Origin: Ophiothrix spiculata
Lineage: Eukaryota; Echinodermata; Ophiuroidea; Amphilepidida; Ophiotrichidae
Length of the DNA stretch: 25,781 nt
Strand: one strand, 5' to 3'
NCBI GenBank assembly: GCA_000969725.1
Contig: JXSR01S018211.1
Part shown: piece after piece, positions 10,472 through 19,652 of the stretch
How positions within the stretch are numbered: the stretch's first letter is position 1
Layout of the letters: each line of letters begins with the position of its first letter
Program-made: the position numbers and the translations under genes
The notes under the pieces: generated by a model
What the model was told of the DNA's origin: nothing
What the model saw: the letters and a program-made list of their open reading frames with translations, nothing else
Database searches by the model: none

Positions 10472-10538
10472 GACCAGACCTGATGAAGTCCTTCGACGTG
10501 AAGGACGAAATATAATGTGAGTAAAATATTCACTGGTT
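10472..10538 (+). ncRNA. hammerhead-ribozyme-like motif
   Basis: CTGATGA (10480-10486) is followed by a 7-bp stem (GTCCTTC 10488-10494, GAAGGAC 10500-10506, loop GACGT) and then GAAA (10507-10510), the conserved core order of a hammerhead. A stem III could form from ATAT 10510-10513 with ATAT 10526-10529, and a stem I from GACCAG 10472-10477 with CTGGTT 10533-10538 (one G-T pair). Against activity: there is an extra A between CTGATGA and stem II, and there are two unpaired bases next to the cleavage position. Such motifs are known in Penelope-like elements and other retroelements. This copy is probably a degraded relative. Confidence 0.35.
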
Positions 10539-10610
10539 TTGTCAAGCAAAATGTATAATTTGATGAAATTTCTACAAACCTAATGAATCTATTCAACGAT
10601 GTTAAATCAA
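10472..10610 (+). mobile_element. short insertion in the retrotransposon with a hammerhead-like core
   Basis: Within the endonuclease-linker region the L2-type protein similarity stops after a DNILDL-like piece (near 10620 on the minus strand) and resumes at about 10470. The sequence between does not fit the family and has the hammerhead-like motif on the plus strand. I read it as a fragment of another element. The borders are approximate and no target duplication was fixed. Confidence 0.4.
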
Positions 10611-10611
10611 G

Positions 10612-10876
10612 AATGTTGTCCAGGCGAGTTTAAAATCTGTTTTAAACCATGTTCTTCAGAAATGTCAACCATCAACCTGTTTCTTTTAACACCGAATTGG
10701 GGACTTGGTTTAACGGTGTAATTATCCCAATCAATGTCAGGCAGATTGAAGTCTCCCCAAAGAATAACAAAGGGACGGGGACATTATTGGTTAGTTTTCT
10801 GAGTGACTGGTTTAAGGCAATTAAAGGATTTATGTTATCATCTGTTGTTCTATAAAATGACCCTATCAACAAGGCC
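10612..10876 (-). pseudogene. ORF2 endonuclease, second half, L2-like
   Basis: The frame at about 10770-10872 reads IGSFYRTTDD and LNQSLRKLTNNVPVPL. In a neighbouring frame the conserved GDFN motif is encoded at 10745-10756, followed by LPDIDWDN, and a further shift leads to DNILDL near 10612-10623. GDFN is a catalytic motif of the apurinic-like endonuclease that nicks target DNA. Similarity begins right after the insertion at 10877 and takes up where the first half breaks off at 11740. Confidence 0.8.
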
Positions 10877-11105
10877 TTATGTCAGTAGGTGAGGTATGTA
10901 AAAGGGTGGAGGCGTTACAGTTTTAGGTAAAAATCAGGAGTATTTATACCATAATTCCAGATAGGAGTGGTCAATTGATTTGGTTTATGGACCATAACCT
11001 TGACAATTTATCCGGCTATAAGTCCCCATTCTTTCATATTCAATTATTCTTTACTTTTTGAAATAATTGCATTCAAATGGCGCTGTGTGGGGGTGCGAGG
11101 ATCAT

Positions 11106-11156
11106 ATGGATGTAGCAAGTATGTATGCATAATGCATACATACTTGCTACATCCAT
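11106..11156. repeat. 51-nt perfect palindrome, 25-bp arms
   Basis: The left arm (11106-11130, starting ATGGATGTAGCAAG and ending GTATGCAT) is exactly complementary to the right arm (11132-11156), with a single A between. There is no mismatch in 25 pairs. It sits inside the insertion that splits the retrotransposon. Confidence 0.9.
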
Positions 11157-11257
11157 TGCATCAATGAGGCAACTATACGGTGCATTATAAGTATAGGCTA
11201 TTACCTGTCGTTGTACCTACTGAAGGGTTATTGTTTATGAACAAATGATAAATCAGT

Positions 11258-11303
11258 GATTATGAAAAGAAATTGTGGATGATTATGAAAAGAAATTTTG
11301 GAT
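11258..11303 (+). repeat. two tandem 23-nt units
   Basis: Two adjacent units, each starting GATTATGAAAAGAAATT and ending TTGGAT or GTGGAT, differ at one position. Inside the ~860-bp insertion. Confidence 0.8.
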
Positions 11304-11722
11304 GAAGACATATAAATTGGTATTTGTAGTAATGGATTCCAATTGACTTTTAAATAATATTTGATCACACTATAGCTCAGTACAGAAGCAAATTCCTTCA
11401 TTACGAGTTTGGTTTATTTAAAAGTATATAGCACCCCCTTCATATATCGAGGAGTCAGATTATTGAATTACATACAGTTATAAAGATATGATGAAATCAA
11501 TTATGGTACCATTTTTGCATGAAATTCTATACTTACACCCTATATGACATTTGTTCCACCCTGTATATCAACTTTTTTGTGGTTTGTTAACAATCCTTAC
11601 AATCATAGCTTTACAATGATATATAATTTACTGGGACTTTAACACAGGAAAAGAATTGCTATGCGTTAAAAAGAAACGACATGCAAATTCCATTCTACAT
11701 CAGTGTGTAACGCAGATTCGTC

Positions 11723-12265
11723 CTACCTCATAACGCAACGCCACAACGGTTTTGAACCGGCTATACATATTTTGTTCCAGATTATTTCACACTCATTATC
11801 TAGGTAATATTCAGTGGATGAAATGTATTGATCTGATACTGCCAGAAACACCCCACCCCCGTTGACATTTCTGTCTTTACGGGATACGTTGTATCCAGGG
11901 GGGAATATTTCACCATTTGTGAATGAGCTGTCAATATGGGATTCTTGGCCGCATATTACATCTGGGCGATGTGTTTCAACAAGATCATGGAAATCGTGTC
12001 GCTTTCTTTCGCTCTTTAGACTGCGACAATTTACAAACGTGATCTTAATAGAGCTATGTTTTCTAGGTGAAGCGGCTCTGTCTGTACCTGTGATTTTATC
12101 TGGTTTTGGACTAGAAGCCGTAAATTCAGATGATTTAAATAGATCTACATCAATATCATCATCTAATTCCAGACGCCTTTCTATTGAAAACGTGTACTTT
12201 TTGTCTTTATCAATGACTAGACGATCTATGAAACATATATGTTCAGTTGTAAAATATAAATGCAT
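11723..12265 (-). pseudogene. ORF2 N-terminus and endonuclease first half, L2-like
   Basis: After ~70 variable residues, ITFVNCRSLKS (residues 75-85) opens an AP-like endonuclease domain; N79 fits the first metal-site residue. PDVICGQESHID (residues 101-112) carries the catalytic glutamate E108. GGGVFLAV (residues 137-143 onward) and LDNECEIIWNKI follow in the order seen in L2/CR1 elements. Such an endonuclease nicks chromosomal DNA to prime reverse transcription. The reading stops soon after SKPL, where foreign DNA is inserted, so the last ~7 residues do not belong to it. The first methionine is the first in the open frame and may not be the original start. Confidence 0.85.
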
Positions 12266-12270
12266 TTATA

Positions 12271-12585
12271 TCATAAATGAACCAATTTTTCAAGTATCAA
12301 CGAAATAGATGAGCCGGGGGACGTTCATATAAAATACGCAAAGTACTAAACTTAACTTAAATGTAACTAATGCCCTGACATTGACTGAAATTGATGTTCA
12401 TGGCTTGAATTTTCTGAAGGTTTTTGCATTTGTAATTATTAGGTTTCAACTACAATAGTGCCTTGTGCATCAGTGTCAGTAATAGGTAACATGTGATGTA
12501 ACTTCAGTAAAAACGCACCATCTTAACTAATTTGGTTCTAAGTACATGTCCTTGTCTTACCAACGTATTTTTTGTAACGTTTGTT
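12271..12585. other. non-coding stretch upstream of the retrotransposon
   Basis: No ORF1-like protein or promoter motif recognised upstream of the endonuclease frame on the minus strand. The 5' UTR of the element may extend into this part. Confidence 0.4.
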
Positions 12586-12589
12586 ATCA

Positions 12590-12830
12590 AGGGGACGACC
12601 CCCCTATGAAATTGAAATTGGGCGCTAAAGGTTACTTTGCTTTATACCATAGTATAGGGTAGGGTCTCCTATATCCATTGATACCAAAATCATGAAAATC
12701 GGCCGAGGCGTTGCGTAATTATGACGTCATAAGTATTTCAGAGTCGGAAAATCGCGATTTTGGGCATAAATGGCCATCAAATCGAAATTTTGCTGTTAAA
12801 GTTCTAAAAATCCGAATTTACCGGGTTTTT
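12590..12830. repeat. diverged ~240-bp inverted repeat, left copy
   Basis: The sequence here matches the reverse complement of about 14760-14985. Shared blocks include ATTATGACGTCATAA, TACCAAAATCATGAA, GGGT(A/C)GGGTCTC and GATTTTGGGCA(T/A)AA. It may be one long TIR of a DNA transposon of about 2.4 kb with no surviving coding region, or one of two independent insertions in opposite orientation. Confidence 0.65.
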
Positions 12831-14193
12831 TTGCTTATAAAGAAGGGAAATTGTGTTTCTAATTTGTTATTACAAGTTTTAGGTGAATATCATGCACATA
12901 TTTTTCAAAATGGCGACTTAAAATTTTCTCAGGTGGCAAACCCCCCTACCTTCCGACTTCCGACTGACGAGGCACCCTGACCCCCTTAAAAGTGGTACCT
13001 ACGAAATGGCCGCAAAGGACGAACTTACAACTACCCAAAACCCCTAGGTCATATTCGTTTGCGTTTTTAAACGACAGGGAAACATCCGTTGGGGGTGTTA
13101 AACACCCACCCCCTTGTGGTAAGAGAAGGGTTAAAATAGTTCCATGCACACTATTGCTTGAGTTTGCTGTTTGTATATAATTCCTGTCTGTATTAAAACC
13201 GTGTTTTACTGATTTTAATGATTTTAAAAATTTCTTTTCAGTTAAGGATCATCATTTCATGGGCCGCTCTCCTTATGAATGATCCATTAAATTCAATGTT
13301 TCAATTGCCGTCTAAGGAACAATAGGGTAGGGTATAAATCAGTAGGAAATTAAAATGATTGATCATTAATTTTTATATCAACTTTACTTTCCGAAGAGAG
13401 TTTCTTAAAAGAATGATTTGTTTTTATGTTCTAAAATTAAGAATGTTTGCGATGTCCTATTTTTCAAAATTTTGTTTTCAATGTCATATGTAAGAAGACC
13501 ACTAAAGAGATCTAAATTTTGAATTTCAGCTGAATCGGTCAAACCGTTTTGATTTTATGAGCAATTTTGTATTCTAGAGCCGCCTATATGTTACTGTGTA
13601 AAATTAATTTTCTTATATATCTCCAAAAAGGAACATAACTCAGCCGTGAAATTTCATATGGGTTGTAAGATATGAGCAACATTTTGGTAACATAATCTCA
13701 AAAAGTTTGAAAAAAAGTTGAGGCAATCGGACCAGGCTCCTTTAATACGGCAGAGTTTTATGCCATCTACTTTATACATGTTCAGGGTTTCATCTGCTTC
13801 AGCAGACTTCAGACCAAGACGTGATAAGGAAACAGGCCACTAAATTCAACCAAAGCCTCTCATAAAATCACTCAGTGATGAAAACACCATAACTTCATTG
13901 TCAAATTCAATTTAAATATCAATCTTAGGTCTACTCTGTTTGATTGATAAAGTCTACGACGTTGCCATCAACAGAGTTAGATTTCAGGATACAGTCTCCT
14001 TTTCAAAATCTAGGGGCCTCAAATTTACAAAACTCTGATGTATGAGTACGTGCTGGCATAATTTCAACTCCAATTGCTCAACAAATAAGTGGTTTATGAA
14101 AATGGCGTATGCTAAAATTTTTAAATCCAGAAAAATCCTCCACCCAAGTGAATTAGTGCAAGACGCGTCGTGTATTTTGCACCTAATGTAGCT
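12831..14193. other. non-coding stretch between inverted copies
   Basis: No transposase or other domain seen. TTCCGACTTCCGACT is a short tandem at 12951-12965, followed by a GC-richer piece to about 13130. The open frames at 12711-12980 and 12946-13149 have no recognisable content. Confidence 0.45.
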
Positions 14194-15237
14194 TATACCG
14201 GGTGTTCCAAAAAATGGTTACATATTGAAACATAACCATGTGCTAAAACTCTAGTAGTTGGCGAAACTTTGCACAAATTATGTTACAACCCTCTGCTAGT
14301 TACTCATAAAACTTTAATATCACAGCTTTATTACTTTTTGAGTTATCAATAAAGATAGATACCTATGTCAGAAACGCATGTATTCAGAATTCAACAAAAT
14401 AATAACTAACACGTTTTATGATATTTTAATGTGCAATTTCTTTCCTAACTGACTGTGTAGAATTAGACTTTATATTTATCCAAATCTCGTACAATTTTAA
14501 ATGAATAATAATATAACTCCCTTTCAGTATATCTATTATGCTAATTAGGGATACCTGCATTCCAGATGATGAGTTGTTTATATCGAACCTGTCAATCAAG
14601 TTGTGGCACGCAATGAGCATATTCAAATTTTCACGGATAACATTAATTAAAGCTACTGTGAAAAACATCTGCATGATATGATGCTTAAACCTACAAGACA
14701 TGTTTAAATTATAATTTTGTTTAAGTTATTGAGAAAAATCCGATCAACATTTAGAAAAAGGAAAATTTTGAATCGGCGGCCACTTTTGCCCAAAATCAGA
14801 TTTTGACATAAGTTTTGGACCTGATGTAATTTATGACGTCATAATTGCGTACGTAAAACTTGTTGGATATTCATGATTTTGGTATAAAAATAAAGAAGAG
14901 ACCCGACCCTTCACAATGGTATCAAGCAATCTAATTTTGGGCCTGTCAATTTTAAGTTCAAATGGGGTTGAACGAGGGTTAAAATTACATTAAAAAGTTT
15001 ATGAAACGAAAATGTTTACGAGTTTGTTGATTTTTGAAGAAATCCGTTTCTGACGTAATTACCTATCATTGTTGATAACTCTAAACATAATAATGCTGTG
15101 GTAGTAGAATTTCGTAAACATCTAGCAAAGATATGTATCAAAACGTATGCACAGTTTGAACTCTCCAACTGCTATAGTTCTTGCAAACGATCATTTTTCT
15201 ACATGTAACCATTTTTTGGGACACCGGCCTGGTATAA
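14194..15237. mobile_element. ~1.04-kb DNA element with long diverged TIRs
   Basis: The left end, TTATACCGGGTGTTCC then AAAAAATGGTTACAT, matches the right end read in reverse, TTATACCAGGCCGGTGTCCC then AAAAAATGGTTACAT. Similarity continues about 170 bp inward, including GAGTTATCAA(T/C)AA and GTCAGAAACG. The TA at the outer edges fits a TA target duplication, but the superfamily is not certain. The interior contains the inverted copy at 14760-14985, so either that copy inserted here or the two belong to one family. No coding region remains. Confidence 0.65.
14760..14985. repeat. diverged ~230-bp inverted repeat, right copy
   Basis: Reverse-complement partner of 12590-12830 (key block TTATGACGTCATAATTGCG at about 14832-14850). 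It lies inside the 14194-15237 element. Confidence 0.65.
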
Positions 15238-15272
15238 TTATACAAGTACAATTTACTTAATATTTTTATAAA

Positions 15273-15404
15273 AAACAAATTTCAAAGTATAGACCTCTGG
15301 AAAGGTGATGAATGGGTACCAAATGAGCGTAAGCGAGGGTATGTCATGAAACTGTCAGTAACGGCTGCCTTTCCACTGAGAGGTCTATACTTTGAAATTT
15401 GTTT
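15273..15404. mobile_element. 132-bp hairpin MITE with 26-bp perfect TIRs
   Basis: The left end 15273-15298 (starting AAACAAATTTCAAAGTATAG) is exactly complementary to 15379-15404. After a 3-nt bulge, GGAAAGG continues the pairing. The interior is GC-richer and non-coding. No certain target duplication was seen. Confidence 0.8.
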
Positions 15405-16289
15405 CTTAAGCACGCCTGTAATGAGCTTGTGCACTTTTAATTCCAAAGATAGTCACCTGAAATTATGCTGTTAGTATTTTTATATAATTCTTATTACTTT
15501 GTTTAATGAAAATCAAGATAAAATATTTTGCGGTTTTTGATCACTTTACAGGATTCTCAGGTGAACTATAAAGCAACCTCAAAATAATGTAATACTGTAT
15601 TTAAACGGTATTTCTTGTATTTACATATAATCAGTGGTGTCAGGGTTGAGATTAAAATAAAATACGGTGTAAAATTCATTGTTGTTGGTAAAGCGTCTTT
15701 TGATTTGTCAAAATTATGTATAACCATGTTAATAAAACCGAAACGGGGGCCGACACAAACTTCCAGGAGTCTACGAGACTGTTCTCAGGTCAAGTACCCA
15801 AAGTTACGATCTGAGTCAGACTCATCTCGCTGATGAAAAACGAAGGATTCCGTTTGAAAATTCCGAGGTATGTTTTAAACTTTTGTGTTGTGAAAAATAT
15901 TTAAACTTCCATCATGTTAATATCACGTTAACTTTCCTGCAAAAAAGGTAAATTTTGATGCATCCAAATTGCCAGTTTGAATACAATATTTTCACCGATT
16001 TTTGCTAATAAGAATACCGTATTTTTACAGATTATATGTTTAACAGTGCGTAGTATCAAAAAGAGATATAATTTTAACAAACCAATAGGCACTTAAACAT
16101 AAACATTCAACATGCATGGTCGTAGCCCAACTTGTAGATAAAGTAAAATAGAGTTGGAAAAAAACATTTTATACCATGGACAACAGTATTATTTTATATA
16201 AATTAAAACACTAGGTACTCCGAGATATATCTTTAAACTCTATGGTTTTTAAGCTACCTTGATAATAAAATACAATTAGTTTAATTAAT
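15405..16289. other. AT-rich non-coding stretch
   Basis: Nothing firm recognised. TTGCCAGTTTGAATAC near 15969-15984 resembles CTGCCAGTTGAATACC near 1174-1189, which may mean a distantly related repeat at both places. Confidence 0.45.
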
Positions 16290-17152
16290 AACTGTACATA
16301 TCAGATTTTAAAGATATCAAGTATGGTGTTCCACAAGGTTCCATATTGGATCCCCTTTTGTTTGTATGACATAAACAATATAACATGTACTCCTAATTTA
16401 CTTGATTGTATTCTTTTTGCTGATGACACCACTATTTTATTTTCTGATAAAAACATTATTTATAAGACAAATGTTTTCGATAGAGAATTAAAAGAAGTAT
16501 CTAACTGGTTTAAAGCAAATAAATTGTTTATCGATGTTTCACCTCACATGACAAGTAAAATGAAAAATGGTTAGATATTACTTTGGATAATACTCAGCTT
16601 GATAAAGTTACAAGTAGCAAATTCCTGGAAGTCATTATTGATGAAAATTTGACATGGAAAAATCACACTAACTGCACATCAAAGACTATTTAAAGAAATA
16701 TTGGTGTCATCAACAAACTAAAGCATTTTATTCCATACAACGTACGGTACTACGAATTTCATATAGTACACTTGTAGTCCTGTATCTAAATTATGGAATT
16801 GTCAATTGGGGTAGAACATGTAAAAGTTTTCTTGACAAATTAATAAAGTTTCAAAAATGGGCAATAAGAACAATTACCAACTTCCATTACAGAAGTCATA
16901 CTACACCATTATTCCTCAAAACGAATCTCCTTAATGTAAATGACATGTATACTGTGGAATTGGGAGTTCATGTACAGATTTAGTATCAAAGACATTTGTT
17001 TTGTTTTTTATAAGGGGTAGGCTAGTAGCTGCTAGTTTTCAGGCCTCAGTGGCCTTCCAGTCTCCTTCTCCACAATGTTTTTTAATTGTTAGCCTTTTTA
17101 ATGTATTGTCTGATATGGAAATCAATTTTGATTCGATTTGATATGATTTGTT
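16290..17152 (+). mobile_element. 5'-truncated Jockey-superfamily non-LTR retrotransposon
   Basis: Reverse transcriptase similarity begins abruptly at about 16296, in the middle of the domain, as is usual after incomplete reverse transcription. The C-terminal part follows to about 16990, and then a non-coding tail that ends in a GATTCGATTTGATATGATTTG run (17129-17149), like the short repeated 3' tails of CR1/L2-type elements. The sequence differs clearly from the minus-strand element at 8-12 kb, so this is a different family or branch. The target duplication was not found. Confidence 0.75.
16296..16990 (+). pseudogene. reverse transcriptase fragment of the truncated element
   Basis: GVPQGSIL is encoded at 16325-16348, then a frame shift near 16365 leads to DINNIT and to the catalytic FADD at 16416-16427, with ELKEVSNWFKANKL downstream. 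Further on, in other frames, are FLEVIIDENLTWKNH, NIGVINKLKHFIPYN, LNYGIVNWGR and FQKWAIRTIT, the thumb and C-terminal motifs in the usual order. Stops near 16690 and 16775 and several shifts show it is dead. The open frame at 16323-16574 starts in a shifted frame, and its first ~13 residues are not part of the enzyme. Confidence 0.85.
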
Positions 17153-17269
17153 GGGTATTAGCCATATACTATATATTCTGATTTTTACCCTAACAGCAGT
17201 GATTCTTGCAAATTATTTAATTTAAATACAGCATTACCTTTATTTTCACGGTTGAAAGTGGATTACGGG

Positions 17270-17788
17270 CCGGGGGGGGGGGGGGGGTAACTGGGTATTC
17301 TGACCGGGTAACCACCCGCGTTACCAAAAAGGTGAGACCTGGACAGGTCTCGAGACTTGCAATATAGGGTATCAAAATCAACCTAGTCTCACATACGGTA
17401 TCAAATTTGGCTTTTAAGTCTCTTATAGGGCATCAAACTAAGAAAGAATGGGTGAATTAATAACAACAGTGCCTTACATTACCAATTAAAGTGTTTCAAA
17501 TACCTAAAAACACTTCTTAAAAGTGTTAAGATGGTATATAGTTACATTTTACTTTGTTTTCTTGTAATAATTATTTCATCATATTTGCGTACAGTCTCGG
17601 ATAGGGTATTCATTTGAACAGGTATGGTCCCGGATAGGGTATCCATTTGAACAGATATGGTAGATTTACGGTCTCAGATAGGGTATCATTTCACCCATTT
17701 TTGCCAATTTTTGGTCTTACATAGGGTCACCTTCGGAACCTGCAGAACTCGGGTGGTTACCCGGACACCAATATCAGTTACCCCCCGG
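17270..17788. mobile_element. 519-bp MULE-like element with 9-bp target duplications
   Basis: GATTACGGG stands on both sides (17261-17269 and 17789-17797). The ends CCGGGGGGTAACTG are inverted at the right (CAGTTACCCCCCGG) and share CCGGGTAACCACCCG about 30 bp inward, giving TIRs of ~43 bp. A 9-bp (possibly 10-bp) duplication is typical of Mutator-like elements. The left TIR holds an expanded run of 16 G at 17272-17287 against 6 in the right one. No transposase. Inside, a GTCTC-type motif recurs about seven times. Confidence 0.75.
17594..17692 (+). repeat. tandem GTCTC-N3-ATAGGGTATCA units
   Basis: Units start at 17594, 17627 and 17671. The first two are adjacent at a 33-nt period (GTCTCGGATAGGGTATTC, GTCCCGGATAGGGTATCC); the third (GTCTCAGATAGGGTATC) follows a short spacer. 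Related, less perfect units occur at about 17349, 17383 and 17418 in the left half and at 17713 near the right end, all in the same orientation. Confidence 0.75.
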
Positions 17789-17797
17789 GATTACGGG

Positions 17798-18121
17798 CGA
17801 CGTTAATTGCGGACATTTCTGCCAGTGTACTGTTTTCATGCAATAAATGTCTACATAATTTCTTAGTTTTTTCATGTGTGTCCGGGCAGATTTGGATCAT
17901 TCAACCGCAAATTGATGGAAAGTATTTGAGCGCCGGATCACTGACATTTACAACAGCTCTCTCTGCCGGGGCGACTCCCTCAAGGTGGTTGTGGATATTT
18001 GAAAATTCGAGTAAAATGTGTCACTGACCTGTTGCAATAATTTTTCTTCTATGCAACAGAGTATAGTAAAATTAAGGAGTAATACACTTAGCTGATGCTT
18101 ATAAGTTAGATGGGCCCACCG
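17798..18121. other. non-coding stretch
   Basis: Nothing recognised between the 519-bp element and the CCAACGTTGG hairpin. Confidence 0.5.
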
Positions 18122-18161
18122 TTGGGCCAACGTTGGCCAATATCGACCAACGTTGGGCCAA
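18122..18161. repeat. inverted repeat with CCAACGTTGG arms
   Basis: TTGGGCCAACGTTGG and CCAACGTTGGGCCAA flank CCAATATCGA; the arms pair over 15 bases with one mismatch. The region continues into AAATTTGC-like sequence ending TTTGCTATCTGGG (18166-18178), which looks like a transposon terminus. Probably part of a MITE whose other end I could not place. Confidence 0.6.
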
Positions 18162-18178
18162 GTAATTTGCTATCTGGG

Positions 18179-18763
18179 CTTGTGTATACTTGGGTATATA
18201 GTCAAGCAAGTATATTTGTAGTAATGAAGCAGTTGTCTTAGTAATCTGACTGGACTGTTTAGTCCTCGTCATCAACAATTTTTCATAGTTATGACAATGG
18301 GTTAATGTATATTGGCAATAACTGTCAATCAATGCAGCAAATATGAATGTCATGGAGGGTTAGTTGATAGGAAATCATCTGCCAGTCATTCATTTATCAA
18401 CATATAATTTGATATAACACAGATTGATAAACCCAAGGGATATGTCAATCTGTATTGAACAAGCCTTCTTCTCGAATCCTTCCTATCGTACTTATCTTTA
18501 GAGGAGCCTCCATGTTTCAGATTGTACCACAAAGTGATGATTGTACCTGACACGCAATATATACTTAATGAGACCTGACGGCAAACTTGGGTTATACATC
18601 CACTGTAATATACCAAAAGAATATATTTCAGTACTGAAAATGCTGAATGGTACAGCGTGGTCATAGATTGTCGTTTATATATAATTGACCAAGAAAGTAT
18701 ACTAGTATATATCCTCAATATTCCTGATATTGGCGAATTGAACCTGATACGACAATAATACCC
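18179..18763. other. non-coding stretch
   Basis: Only short open frames with no recognisable domain; no repeats fixed. Confidence 0.5.
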
Positions 18764-19055
18764 TGGTCACATAACCTTGCGGCGAGGTTACGATGTGTCT
18801 ACAACGTCAAACCGGGTAGAAATTCAGCGGACACCGGTTGGACACCGGCCGGTGGCCGAACGGTGTCGACTCATAACGGAGACCGCCGTTGAAAACCTTG
18901 AGGTTTGTATACGATGTCTTCAGTTATACCAGCGGTCTACCGGTGACCGACCGAACAACGCAAGCATTCACCGGTGTCATACCAATGTCATACCAAAGTT
19001 GCGGCGTTGCGGCGTTGTGCCTTCCCCAGGGACCGGACCGGTAGTTATGTGACCA
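18764..19055. mobile_element. 292-bp GC-rich TIR element
   Basis: TGGTCACATAAC (18764-18775) is inverted as GTTATGTGACCA (19044-19055). The interior is much richer in G, C and CG dinucleotides than its flanks, with repeated ACCGG and CCGGTG blocks and the doubled GTCATACCAA and TGCGGCGT units near 18978-19015. Just outside the right end, ATAATAACCTGATCATATAACC resembles the sequence at the left end (18755-18776), so the element or its terminus may have been duplicated. Non-coding; the open frame across it is a by-product of base composition. Confidence 0.55.
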
Positions 19056-19081
19056 TAGCATAATAACCTGATCATATAACC

Positions 19082-19560
19082 ATACTACAATGAGAAATTG
19101 AATTGGTGTCATGCATGGACTGGGTTTTTTGTGAGAATCAGTATTTTTATAAGAAAAACGCTATTCGTGCATGTAAGCTTAAGTTAATTTTGACTGATAA
19201 AATGTGATAAATAGGCTTATACACTGTGCTGAGATAAGTAAACCTGTGCACATACCTTAACTGTTTTTATGCCTATGCCTATACACGGGTACAACATTTC
19301 TCCAATTAATGACCCCACGAAATTAAAATATTCCTGGCATAAACTCCTAGGCACTAGTACTACACGACCGCCATTTTGATCATTTGTGAAATCATTACCA
19401 TGTAAATAGCGTAAATGTGTATTTATAAAAGGTGATCAAAGTCTTTCAATATGTTTATGGGAAGATTAAAACTGCTCAGTGAACATGAATTGACATATTG
19501 AATTTTCACTCAAGGTCGCTTTACCTCTATCTGCACAATTCAAACATGTAAAATGAGGTC
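19082..19560. other. non-coding stretch
   Basis: No gene, RNA or repeat recognised. Confidence 0.5.
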
Positions 19561-19652
19561 CGAAAATAGTACAATTCTAGTACATTTTGTAAAATTGAAA
19601 AATCATAGGTTAATAAATGAAAAAAAAAAATCTAAGTTTGAAAATAAGGCGT

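Larger units (their letters stand above)
10877..11738. mobile_element. ~860-bp DNA insertion splitting the endonuclease region
   Basis: On the minus strand the endonuclease breaks off after AGSKPL (near 11740) and resumes at IGSFYR (near 10872), a junction that is continuous in the family. The inserted DNA starts CTTATGTCAGTAGG and, read from its other end, GTTATGAGGTAGG, suggesting short imperfect TIRs. CCTTGTT and CCGTTGT, on the minus strand at the two junctions, may be a decayed target duplication. The insertion has no coding frame and carries a 51-nt palindrome and a 23-nt tandem repeat. Confidence 0.65.
8150..12270 (-). mobile_element. degenerate L2-like non-LTR retrotransposon with nested insertions
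   Basis: On the minus strand, pieces of a single ORF2-type polyprotein lie in order: AP-like endonuclease (11723-12265, then about 10620-10872), linker (9892-10470), reverse transcriptase (about 9136-9919) and C-terminal region (8247-9197). Frames change several times, so it cannot be translated as one protein. The 3' end has two tandem copies of a short stem-loop unit. The endonuclease is split at a conserved point by about 850 bp of other DNA. The exact 5' and 3' ends are not resolved: no target duplication or simple-repeat tail is certain. The family resemblance is to the L2/CR1 branch of the Jockey superfamily. Confidence 0.85.

Noticed and set aside
11862-12308. 148-residue plus-strand open frame
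   Set aside because: It is antisense to the retrotransposon endonuclease frame, which carries clear family motifs.
18777-19052. 91-residue open frame
   Set aside because: Lies across a CG-rich TIR element; open because stop codons are rare at that composition.
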